Assembly (NCBI GenBank): GCA_050950785.1
Contig: JBMNIG010000009.1
Span: 1-64,000 of the forward strand
From: JAAYOS01 sp050950785
Lineage (GTDB): Bacteria; Bacillota; Clostridia; Oscillospirales; JAAYOS01
Direction: 5' to 3'
Length of the DNA: 64,000 bases
In this document: piece by piece, positions 53,510-61,441 of the stretch
How positions within the stretch are numbered: the stretch's first letter is position 1
Layout: each line of letters begins with the position of its first letter
Translations under genes and position numbers: made by a program
The notes under the pieces: generated by a model
Database searches by the model: none
What the model saw: only the letters and a program-made list of their open reading frames with translations
Told to the model about the DNA's origin: nothing

Positions 53510-53926
53510 CTAAACGGATGTAGGAAATTCTGTATTAATCGTCTCTTGTATTCTTGAAAGTCTCAGACTCTTGATCTCCGCCTCGATCATCTCAAATCTG
53601 TGTGCTGTTTCGGGTGTAACATAACCGTCCTTTACAGCCAGACTTCTTAAAACCCGAATAACTTCGGCAGGGCGTGCATCCTGAGGACAGTGTGCAACAC
53701 AAACATGGCATTGACTGCATTTCCAGATATCTGGTGAGGAAAGTACGTCATCGCGTGCACCGAGTAAAGCCAAACGCATTAAAATACGGGGGCTGTAGGA
53801 GTTATCTATCTCACTTACAGGACAACCTGCAGTGCATGTCCCGCAAAGATAGCACTGCATTAGGTTCTCACCTCCGGGTATTAAGGAGATTTCTTTCTTA
53901 AAAAGCGGATCGATTTGGATTGCCAT
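53510..53926 (-). CDS. hdrC: HdrC-like 2x[4Fe-4S] subunit
   Basis: About 138 residues with two clusters in the HdrC pattern: CYLCGTCTAGCPVSEID near residue 25 and CSQCHVCVAHCPQDARP near 66, followed by a helical tail. HdrC normally passes electrons from HdrA to HdrB, the disulfide-reducing subunit. No HdrB (CCG domains) is encoded nearby; MetF and MetV occupy the place instead. The start at 53926 (MAIQIDPLFKK) has a perfect GGAGG six bases upstream; the frame extends to 54055 without a plausible start. A 129-base gap separates it from metF. Confidence 0.92.
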   Translation of the reverse strand: MAIQIDPLFKKEISLIPGGENLMQCYLCGTCTAGCPVSEIDNSYSPRILMRLALLGARDDVLSSPDIWKCSQCHVCVAHCPQDARPAEVIRVLRSLAVKDGYVTPETAHRFEMIEAEIKSLRLSRIQETINTEFPTSV

Positions 53927-54055
53927 AAGGCACCTCCGTTTATATAAAATTAACAGACAAGGGAGATAAGATGGTTTGAACTGACCCTCAGTTTGTGGTG
54001 AACAGCTATAGGGGTACAGCATTAGACAGTTTTTTTGTCTTTGACCATATTCCAA

Positions 54056-55012
54056 TCAAACAGGGGATAGCAAACCTGCTCGTTGGACAATTGTGGGTAC
54101 TATTTTCTCCCAGCCAACAGCCATAATATGTATACCCGACAATCCCTCGATTTTGCACAAGCGCTCAATAAGTTCAAGGGCAATTTTGATTCCCTCTTCC
54201 TGAGCGTCTTCGGCTTTGGCCATCCTTTCTACGAGGTTATCAGGGATGCTCATTCCGGAGACCTTACGAGTCATCTCCATAGAACGAAGGGACTTGTTTA
54301 CAAGGATTCCGGCCTGTATATAAATTTCTTTATGAATACCAAGCCGACGAACTTTTTCCATCCATTTCTCAAATCGATCGATGTCGTAGACTGCCTGTGT
54401 CTGTACAAATTGCGCACCGGCGTTGATCTTTTTGCGTAATCTGACAAGCTGGAGCTCTTCAGGATCTGCAAACGGATTTATAGTTGTGCCTATGAAAAAT
54501 TTAGGCATATGTTTTCCCTTTTTGCCATTAACAAAAACCCCGCGGCTTTTCATATCGTGAACCATTTTAATAAGCTGTATTGAGTCCAAATCGTATACAT
54601 TCTTTGATTGGGGATGATCTCCAAATGACTGGTGATCACCTGAAAGGCATAGCAGATTGCGCAGTCCAAGTGCATATGCTCCCAACAAATCACTCTGAAT
54701 AGCTATGCGGTTACGATCGCGGCAAGTCATCTGAACGATCGTTTCGACTCCGCACATTTTCCCAACATATGCCGCCGCAATGGAGGACATTCTGACTATA
54801 GCAGTTTGATTGTCTGTGACATTGGCGGCATGAACGATACCACGTAGAGCACCGGCGCTTTTTTCAACATGTGATGCGTCAGCACCTCTGGGAGGCCCTA
54901 TCTCAGCAGTGATTGCAAATTCCCCTGAAGCAAATACTTTTTGAAGATGGCTAATGTGCTCAAGGTCACTACTTGTATCCACATTTGGAATGGTTTTATA
55001 GTTGTCCGTCAT
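54056..55012 (-). CDS. metF: methylenetetrahydrofolate reductase, catalytic subunit
   Basis: A 318-residue TIM barrel with FAITAEIGPPRGADASHVE (catalytic Glu), VTDNQTAIVRMSS, NLLCLSGDH (FAD/folate), GAQFVQTQAVYDIDRF and GIHIMAVGWE near the end. In acetogens MetF pairs with the Fe-S/zinc protein MetV and is reduced by Hdr- or Rnf-linked carriers rather than NADH directly. The gene overlaps metV in ATGA, confirming the pairing. It interconverts methylene-THF and methyl-THF, the branch point with the corrinoid methyltransferases of this cluster. Confidence 0.96.
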   Translation of the reverse strand: MTDNYKTIPNVDTSSDLEHISHLQKVFASGEFAITAEIGPPRGADASHVEKSAGALRGIVHAANVTDNQTAIVRMSSIAAAYVGKMCGVETIVQMTCRDRNRIAIQSDLLGAYALGLRNLLCLSGDHQSFGDHPQSKNVYDLDSIQLIKMVHDMKSRGVFVNGKKGKHMPKFFIGTTINPFADPEELQLVRLRKKINAGAQFVQTQAVYDIDRFEKWMEKVRRLGIHKEIYIQAGILVNKSLRSMEMTRKVSGMSIPDNLVERMAKAEDAQEEGIKIALELIERLCKIEGLSGIHIMAVGWEKIVPTIVQRAGLLSPV

Positions 55013-55683
55013 TTTTCCACCTCCGGAGACATTGAACCCTTGCGTATACTTCTCGGACCGCCATCCCTGTTTTTACTCCAGTCTCTCGGCGGAATTGTCT
55101 CCAAAAGTCTTTCAAGCCTGCCTTGAGCTGCTAAACGGTCATATATGAGTTGCCATGCGCAGTCAATATCCGGATCGATCTCACAATGTCCTCCGGAGCT
55201 GCCTCCACAAGGCCCGTTAAAAATACTTTTAGAACAGCGGGCAACCGGACAAATGCCTCCGGTCTTTTCCAGTATACAATCTCCGCATCCTTGGCAAACT
55301 TCGGTCCAATAACCGACATCACGGTTTACACCAATAAACTTAGTATTTAGTGCCGGAATAACTTGCTTATCAGGATAACATTCAGCTAAAAATTGAACTC
55401 CCGCTCCACAGCCCATGGAAAGGACGGCATCGGCGGATCGGATATCTTCGTCTAATTCGAAGATGAATTCTCTGTCACACTGCCGCTGTATTGTCCTTAC
55501 GCATATTTCAATATCTTCAAGCTCGTCAATCAGCTTGAGCAGAGAGGATAACTCATGGGCCTCTTTTTCACCGCCCGCCATACATACTGTTACACATGTA
55601 CCACAAGCAGCAATAAGTAGCTTTTTATACGGACGGACCGACTGTGATATTTCATTAAGTGATTTCCGTTCTGCGACAATCAT
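55009..55683 (-). CDS. metV: MetV, Cys-rich partner of methylenetetrahydrofolate reductase
   Basis: A 224-residue protein of the methylene-THF-reductase C-terminal family. N-terminal half: ACGTCVTVCMAGGEKEA and AVLSMGCGAGVQFLA. C-terminal half: CQGCGDCILEKTGGICPVARC and NGPCGG, the zinc/Fe-S motif of MetV. It is the electron-input partner of MetF in acetogens. GGAGG lies 11 bases before the ATG. A 107-base gap separates it from the split HdrA/MvhD gene pair upstream. Confidence 0.95.
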   Translation of the reverse strand: MIVAERKSLNEISQSVRPYKKLLIAACGTCVTVCMAGGEKEAHELSSLLKLIDELEDIEICVRTIQRQCDREFIFELDEDIRSADAVLSMGCGAGVQFLAECYPDKQVIPALNTKFIGVNRDVGYWTEVCQGCGDCILEKTGGICPVARCSKSIFNGPCGGSSGGHCEIDPDIDCAWQLIYDRLAAQGRLERLLETIPPRDWSKNRDGGPRSIRKGSMSPEVEK

Positions 55684-55790
55684 AATGACTCTTTCCTCCG
55701 GAGTGTAAAATAATCAAACGTCTGAAAACTGCTTTTTGATAATGCGTACCAGTAATGATATATTAAATCATCTCAGCCCAGGGAGTAAGT

Positions 55791-57086
55791 TTATTTGTCA
55801 ACACTATCCATTTCAATCAGATTCTGCAGAACAGTTGGCATGGCATGTGATAGTTGGATAAATATGATGCGCTGAGGATCTATATCGATCGAGGCCAATT
55901 CTTTTTTGATTTTATCTACCTGTAGGTGAGCGCGCCTATTTCCCTCAAAATGCTTACACGCTCCGTCGGGACAAACTGCGACGATTGCCCGGTCGTATGT
56001 TTTTAAGGCTGAAGCGATTTGAGAAGCGCTGATGTTACCCCCGCATGGAATGGGGATCACTTGAACGCATCTGTCGCTTAAAGCTGTCTTAGCTGCTATG
56101 GCAGCTGAGTTTTCACAGCAAAAGGCAATTGTATTTACATTGCAATTTGGTTGTCCCTCGTCAGTTATCCCAATAAGCTCAATGGCATTGGCAGGGCAGG
56201 CGGAAACACAGATCCCGCAACCATTGCAATAATTCGTTAAAACACTCATTGCGGGTGCGGAGTTATCAGGGTATAGAGCACCATGTGGGCATACACGAAA
56301 ACATGTATAGCAATAGGCGCATTTTTTTGTATTTATACCAGCTACGACATTATGAGTCATCTTTGGCAATAGCTTTATTTCATCTGCTATTGAGCCTACG
56401 ATTTCATCTAGTGACATAGACATTGCTAAACCTGTATCGATATAAAAAACACCCCTGCGGCTAGTTCGGCCTGGAGATAGGAACCAGCGGTCGGCATTGA
56501 TCAGCCCGCCGCCATATGTGCGCAGACGCAATGCCTTTGCAAATTCCAAAATGCTCCCGTCTTCCGAATATGTACATTCAACCAGCAGAGGAGTATTGAT
56601 TTCAAATGATTCGATACCGTCATCTATTTTGACTATACTGTTTATATCATCATCAACAACGGAAACGTTTTCATATTTTATGAATGTCACGCCATGGATC
56701 CTGGCATCGGTATACAATTGCTCCAAATCCGGCATTTCACTACGAACTGAGCGGGTAAGAACATATACATGGCGTTTGTTGACAGCTATTTCTATAGCAC
56801 GCTTCAGAACAAGATTCCATACAAATGCCGGTGTTTCAAGCTCCCGATCGAGAAGTAGTACGACGGGATCTCCGGGTCCAAGGGCAGCGATAGCGCGCTG
56901 TGCAAAATTGCAGTTAGTAATAAAAGGTGGTATTAAAGAGTCACTTACAAGGATTACAGGGTTTTCATCGGCTACCGCTTTTACTTCTGCCGGCGTGTCG
57001 ACCACGAAAACATCGAAACCCTCATCTTCTAATACCGCTTTTATTGTGCCAATATTGACGCTTTTTCCGGCTATAAAAGTTTTCAT
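55791..57086 (-). CDS. HdrA-derived protein fused to 2x[4Fe-4S] and MvhD domain
   Basis: A 431-residue composite. Residues 1-245 resemble the C-terminal half of an HdrA flavodomain without the first Rossmann loop (VYVLTRSVRSEMPD, RIHGVTFIKYEN, FYIDTGLAMSMSLDEIVGSI). At 256-266 and 287-297 are two ferredoxin sites, CAYCYTCFRVCP and CNGCGICVSACP. From about 318 to the end is an MvhD-like domain (FCCENSAAIAA, IPIPCGGNISASQI, VCPDGACKHFEGN). It overlaps the next HdrA-like gene by four bases. The pair looks like one HdrA redistributed over two proteins with MvhD attached. Its substrate is unknown. Confidence 0.85.
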   Translation of the reverse strand: MKTFIAGKSVNIGTIKAVLEDEGFDVFVVDTPAEVKAVADENPVILVSDSLIPPFITNCNFAQRAIAALGPGDPVVLLLDRELETPAFVWNLVLKRAIEIAVNKRHVYVLTRSVRSEMPDLEQLYTDARIHGVTFIKYENVSVVDDDINSIVKIDDGIESFEINTPLLVECTYSEDGSILEFAKALRLRTYGGGLINADRWFLSPGRTSRRGVFYIDTGLAMSMSLDEIVGSIADEIKLLPKMTHNVVAGINTKKCAYCYTCFRVCPHGALYPDNSAPAMSVLTNYCNGCGICVSACPANAIELIGITDEGQPNCNVNTIAFCCENSAAIAAKTALSDRCVQVIPIPCGGNISASQIASALKTYDRAIVAVCPDGACKHFEGNRRAHLQVDKIKKELASIDIDPQRIIFIQLSHAMPTVLQNLIEMDSVDK

Positions 57087-58099
57087 GTAAGTGCACCATC
57101 CCGTATAGATATCTGCGCAATTTGCAGTCCCACATCCCGCGCCCCGGCTACGGTCTCACGTATCATTTTTGGGCCCGATGCACAGCCAGCGATATAAATA
57201 TGTGTTTTCTCGGGTGGCTGAACATATTCAAGAAACCCGTGTTTGTCAATACTAAGACCCGCAAGATTTGAGAGCATCACATTATCGGGGCTGGGATGGA
57301 TTCCGCCACACAAAACAACATGATCAAATGTCTCCTTTGCAAGACTTCCGGAGTTTTCGTATGTGACTTCCGGTAATCTTCCATTTGCGGTGATCCGTGC
57401 CGGACGACATCTAATAAAGCGGATCCCCAAATCTTTAAGTTCCTGTATATAATCTGATAGTGCGTTGGTTGTTTGGATATCCATATAGAAAAAGGTGATT
57501 TCACATTCAGGATAATAATGTCTGATGACTTTGGCCGAACGTGTTGAGTAACCGCAACAAACGCGTGAGCAGTATTGCGCTTTCTCCCTGACACTACGTG
57601 AACCATAGCAAAGTACAAATGCTACTTTCTTAGGTGGTTCAGAAAAAAGTGATGTTGCGGTTCGATGATTTAGGATCCTCTCCATGTCCATGCCTGTTTG
57701 GATTGCTGCGGATCGATCTATATCAAGGGCGATCTTTGTCTTGCTTGCGTAATCTAAAAACCCGTTAGCCAACACTAAATCACTAAAATATAGTTCTATA
57801 AAATCGGAACCGTTTTTTATGTATGCACAAAACCCGTCTTCTTCGCTGCGTATATCAACAACTTCGGAACTTGTCAATATAGTAATATTGTCATCATGCT
57901 CAACATTGTCCCAGAGGTTTCCAGCTGCACATACTCCGCACTGATTGCAAACATCGTCCGACTTGCAACCGAATTGCCTAACCTTTCCACCTATTGAAGA
58001 AGATATCTCCAAAATCGTACTAGGAATCCCAAATTCGGATAATGTCTTAGCAACAGTGCAGCCTGCGAGTCCACCACCTATTATCAGCACATTTTTCAT
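57083..58099 (-). CDS. short HdrA-like FAD protein
   Basis: A 338-residue flavoprotein with an N-terminal FAD loop LIIGGGLAGCTVAKTLSEFG (5-24), a four-Cys cluster region CKSDDVCNQCGVC (about 45-57), the HdrA motif QYCSRVCCGYSTRSAKVI (about 174), and a final HIYIAGCASGPKMIRETVAGA. It lacks the C-terminal ferredoxin domain of HdrA; that is carried by the next gene. It is the first gene of the minus-strand one-carbon array, right behind a strong promoter. Confidence 0.88.
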   Translation of the reverse strand: MKNVLIIGGGLAGCTVAKTLSEFGIPSTILEISSSIGGKVRQFGCKSDDVCNQCGVCAAGNLWDNVEHDDNITILTSSEVVDIRSEEDGFCAYIKNGSDFIELYFSDLVLANGFLDYASKTKIALDIDRSAAIQTGMDMERILNHRTATSLFSEPPKKVAFVLCYGSRSVREKAQYCSRVCCGYSTRSAKVIRHYYPECEITFFYMDIQTTNALSDYIQELKDLGIRFIRCRPARITANGRLPEVTYENSGSLAKETFDHVVLCGGIHPSPDNVMLSNLAGLSIDKHGFLEYVQPPEKTHIYIAGCASGPKMIRETVAGARDVGLQIAQISIRDGALT

Positions 58100-58139
58100 T
58101 CAATCACCGTTCCGATCTTTATTACAGGATCCGATTCTA

Positions 58140-58169
58140 ATTATATATTGAACGATGTATCCATGTCAA
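58140..58169 (-). promoter_or_regulatory. Strong sigma-A promoter of the one-carbon array
   Basis: Perfect TTGACA (58169-58164) and perfect TATAAT (58145-58140) are 18 bases apart, reading into the HdrA-like gene at 58099. It may drive much of the 18.6 kb downstream array. Confidence 0.82.
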
Positions 58170-58291
58170 CAATACCCAAATCGTTGCAAGGGTATTTTGA
58201 TTGCAATTTGCGGATCAACTTTTAGAAAGATAGATCCTTGTTAAATGGTTACCGGTAGTTTATAATTGATTATTAAGTAAAAATGCAAGTA

Positions 58292-58321
58292 TTGACAGCC
58301 ATATCTAGTTACTTGTATGTA
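58292..58321 (+). promoter_or_regulatory. Possible promoter of the DUF2284-RACE genes
   Basis: TTGACA (58292-58297) and TATGTA (58316-58321) are 18 bases apart, divergent from the array promoter. Confidence 0.45.
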
Positions 58322-58371
58322 ATCTGAAGTGTTTTGATTACTAAATATATTTTACAAAGGGGAAATACATT

Positions 58372-58911
58372 TTGACAGATATAGACAAAATTGTACGTAT
58401 GGCACAGAACGCCGGCTTTTCTGTTGTAGCTCCGCTTGATTTAGGTACTATTTGCTTGTATCCCGAAGTGCGGGAAATGTGCGCATCTGATAGGTGTCAT
58501 GCCTATGATAGGAACTGGACTTGTCCTCCCGCATGTGGAACTCTTGAGGAGTGTTCCGAAAAGATACGCAGGTATAAGAGAGGGATCATAGTACAAACAT
58601 TGGGAGAACTTGAAGACGACTTTGACTTTGAGGGTATGAAGGAATTAGCCGATAAACATAATGAAAAGTTCTATGCATTCCATGCAACACTGTCTGAGAT
58701 ATTTCCTAATGTACTGGCTCTTGGCGCGGGAGGATGCTCAAGATGTCAAACCTGTACATATCCGGAAGCACCATGCAGGTTTCCGCACCTGGCCTTATCT
58801 TCGATGGAAGCCTATGGGATGATCGTAAGCGAAGTGTGTAACTTGAATGGTATACCGTACTATCATGGTCCTGGGAAAATCGTGTACATAGGGTGCTACC
58901 TGTTTGACTGA
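58372..58911 (+). CDS. DUF2284 metal-binding protein
   Basis: A 179-residue cysteine-rich protein. Cysteines lie in CASDRCHAY, WTCPPACGTLEEC, and GGCSRCQTCTYPEAPCRFP, the DUF2284 pattern of a predicted Fe-S or other metal site. The function is unknown. It starts with TTG behind AAGGGG and is followed after 41 bases by the corrinoid activator gene, so a role in corrinoid methyl metabolism is suggested by position. I see no membrane segment or signal peptide. Confidence 0.88.
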   Translation: MTDIDKIVRMAQNAGFSVVAPLDLGTICLYPEVREMCASDRCHAYDRNWTCPPACGTLEECSEKIRRYKRGIIVQTLGELEDDFDFEGMKELADKHNEKFYAFHATLSEIFPNVLALGAGGCSRCQTCTYPEAPCRFPHLALSSMEAYGMIVSEVCNLNGIPYYHGPGKIVYIGCYLFD

Positions 58912-58952
58912 TGTAAAATGAGGTGTACTCAGAGGGCTGAAGGAGGACAGAA

Positions 58953-60755
58953 GTGATAAGTTCAGAGCACCGGGTGCTGTTTTTGCCCGATAAAATTGAA
59001 ATAAGTGTTACTGATGGAACAAGCATCGTACATGCATTTCATAAGGCAGGTCTGCCTATTGATGCTCCATGTGGCGGAAATGGTACATGCGGCAAATGCA
59101 TGGTGCGGGTGAAGATGAAAAATGGCTCAATAGAGCTAAAACAAGCATGCATAACACCCATTACCGAAGATATCATAATAGATATAGCTCATTTAGTTTC
59201 TGAGCACAGAATACTGCAGGATGGTTCCGGCAACCAGGTCAAACTGGACCCAATGATCAAACGCGTACCCGTTTGTGTTGAAAAAGCAAAGCTTGGAGAT
59301 ATCCGTTCCGAGTGGGAAAGATTGGCTGAGGCTACTGCTTTGGTCAGTGGTTTAACGGCTGAAGATCTGTCAGTACATCCCGCCGTTGTGTCCTCACTTT
59401 ATGAAAACCTGATCAATTACAGCTACAAAGCTGACCTGTTCCTTTGCGGTAGTGAAGTACTCAGTGTAAGTCCTCAGGGAAGTCCCTTCTATGCAGTGGC
59501 GTTTGATATTGGAACAACAAGTATCGTAGGTTATCTATTGGATCTGGAAAGCGGAAATCAACTGGCGGTTTCAAGCGTACTTAATCCTCAATCGGCATAT
59601 GGGGCAGATGTCGTCATGAGGGCGAAATATTCGCTTGAAAATGGTGTTTCAATACTAACAAATGCTGTGAGGGAAGCGTTAAATTCAATAATAATAGATG
59701 TTGCTAAACAAGCAAATATAGATTCTAATGATATATATCTGATTTCAGTCGCAGGCAACACATGTATGCACCACCTTTTTCTCGGTGTTTCTCCTGCTTC
59801 TCTGGTTTTCGCGCCATATAATCCCGCGATACGAAACGGATTGATTTTAAGGGCGGCTGACTGCAGCATCGAAGTAAACCCCCATGCAAAGCTGATTGCC
59901 TTGCCAAATATCGCCGGGTTTGTAGGTGCGGATACAGTTGCCGCGATTTTGGCTTCGGATATGGACAAATCCGAGAAGATGACTCTCTTGATCGACATAG
60001 GTACAAACGGTGAAATAGTTCTTGGCAACAGCAATGGCATGATTGCATGTTCGACTGCTGCCGGCCCCGCCTTTGAAGGAGCGCTTATAGAATGCGGTAT
60101 GCGCGGTGCTACCGGTGCTATAGATCATGTGTCTCTTTCAGGTGGACATGTTGATTACAGTGTAATTGGCGGTAAGAAACCTGTCGGCATTTGCGGTTCG
60201 GGTTTAATAGATGCTATAGCTCAGCTTGTCCAAGTTGGTCTGATAGATGAAACGGGAAAGCTGCAAAATAAGGATCACACGATCGAGGGAGCCGATCTTT
60301 CTTCACGGGTCCGATCGATGAATGGAAAAAACGCCTTTGTGCTTGTTGAAGCAGATAAAAGCGGAACAGGATCGCCAATATACATAACACAAAAGGATAT
60401 TAGGGAAGTGCAACTGGCAAAAGGCGCAATTTCTGCCGGAATAATGCTTTTGGCTGAACAATTAGGAGTTTCGATAGATGACGTAGAACAGGTTTTTATA
60501 GCAGGAGCGTTTGGTAACTATATGTCACCTGAGAGTGCTTGTCAAATCTCACTTATACCTTCAATACTGAAAAACAAAATCACACCTATCGGCAATGCAG
60601 CAGGTGAGGGTTCAAAGAGGATCGTTCTCAATGAAGATGAGTTTCAGAGAACCAAACATATTTCAGACACCTGTGGTTATTTGGAACTAGCCGCCCATCC
60701 TGAGTTTCAGGATACATTTATTGACTGCCTGTCTTTTTCGGATATGAGTAAATGA
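58953..60755 (+). CDS. RACE-type reductive activator of corrinoid proteins
   Basis: A 600-residue ATP-dependent activator. The N-terminal [2Fe-2S] domain has C40, C46, C49 and C66 (CX5CX2CX16C; CGGNGTCGKC). A linker follows, then an ASKHA-type ATPase (DUF4445) from about 185: AFDIGTTSIVGYLLDL, SVAGNTCMHHLFLG, LLIDIGTNGEIVLG, ICGSGLIDAIAQL and FIAGAFGNYM. These proteins return accidentally oxidised Co(II) to Co(I), as RACo and the O-demethylase activators do. Likely clients are the corrinoid protein at 39506-40141 and the MetH two genes downstream. The start is GTG behind GGAGG. Confidence 0.95.
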   Translation: MISSEHRVLFLPDKIEISVTDGTSIVHAFHKAGLPIDAPCGGNGTCGKCMVRVKMKNGSIELKQACITPITEDIIIDIAHLVSEHRILQDGSGNQVKLDPMIKRVPVCVEKAKLGDIRSEWERLAEATALVSGLTAEDLSVHPAVVSSLYENLINYSYKADLFLCGSEVLSVSPQGSPFYAVAFDIGTTSIVGYLLDLESGNQLAVSSVLNPQSAYGADVVMRAKYSLENGVSILTNAVREALNSIIIDVAKQANIDSNDIYLISVAGNTCMHHLFLGVSPASLVFAPYNPAIRNGLILRAADCSIEVNPHAKLIALPNIAGFVGADTVAAILASDMDKSEKMTLLIDIGTNGEIVLGNSNGMIACSTAAGPAFEGALIECGMRGATGAIDHVSLSGGHVDYSVIGGKKPVGICGSGLIDAIAQLVQVGLIDETGKLQNKDHTIEGADLSSRVRSMNGKNAFVLVEADKSGTGSPIYITQKDIREVQLAKGAISAGIMLLAEQLGVSIDDVEQVFIAGAFGNYMSPESACQISLIPSILKNKITPIGNAAGEGSKRIVLNEDEFQRTKHISDTCGYLELAAHPEFQDTFIDCLSFSDMSK

Positions 60756-60885
60756 CACAAGGATGATCAATGTTTTGGACAATACGCCGATATGAATTTC
60801 GAATATTATGTTTTGAATGAGGGACAATAGAACAAGTCAGTTGAGGTTGTAGAGTAGTATTTTCTGTGATAAAGGAAAGATAAAT

Positions 60886-61341
60886 ATGTGGAGAGTTGCG
60901 ATTGTAGGCAGTGTCAATGATGACTTTTTGAACGTCGCCAAAAAGCGACTGTCCGATAGGAACGTTTATCTTGAGAAATTCAATGTTCTTTTACCGAATC
61001 CAGATTATGATGCAATTTTGGTCTTTCCGGACACAGATTTGTCCCTAAACAAATACTCATGTCGTATTTTGATAATTCCCGATGTGTTGATAACCGATGA
61101 AGCTATCATTAAGAATGCCTCCGCACTATGTGTCATATCATACGGTTTATCTCCTAAAAATACAGTTACTCTTTCTAGTACTAATGATCATAGGAATGTG
61201 GTCGCATTACAGCGCGATATCATATCCCTTGATAACTCCTTGATATTAAGACAGGAATTCACGCTGGACTGCGACCTGTCACATTATGAAACAACGGCAT
61301 TAGCATCACTTATGGCCATCTCAGGCGTGCTTGAACAATAA
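60886..61341 (+). CDS. unknown protein between RACE and MetH
   Basis: A 151-residue protein I do not recognise. It starts MWRVAIVGSVNDDFL with alternating strands and helices (VAIVGSV, DAILVFPD, RILIIPDVLIT, ALCVISYGLS), suggesting a small Rossmann-like or receiver-like fold without a clear nucleotide loop. Only three cysteines. It lies 130 bases after the activator and 100 before metH, in the same direction. The last codons overlap the terminator hairpin. AAAGGAAAG precedes the ATG. Coding use looks like its neighbours. Confidence 0.75.
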   Translation: MWRVAIVGSVNDDFLNVAKKRLSDRNVYLEKFNVLLPNPDYDAILVFPDTDLSLNKYSCRILIIPDVLITDEAIIKNASALCVISYGLSPKNTVTLSSTNDHRNVVALQRDIISLDNSLILRQEFTLDCDLSHYETTALASLMAISGVLEQ

Positions 61342-61353
61342 GCACGCTTTTTC
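61325..61353 (+). terminator. Terminator overlapping the end of the unknown gene
   Basis: Arms GCGTGCTT (61325-61332) and AAGCACGC (61340-61347) followed by TTTTTC. The stop codon lies in the loop and second arm. It separates metH from the upstream genes. Confidence 0.85.
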
Positions 61354-61441
61354 TTGCCATTTGCTATGCATCGTGCTAAAGTAGCAGTATTATGATTTAT
61401 ATCAATACCATCTTAGTTTGTTTGTGTTGGAGGTAGGGTCA

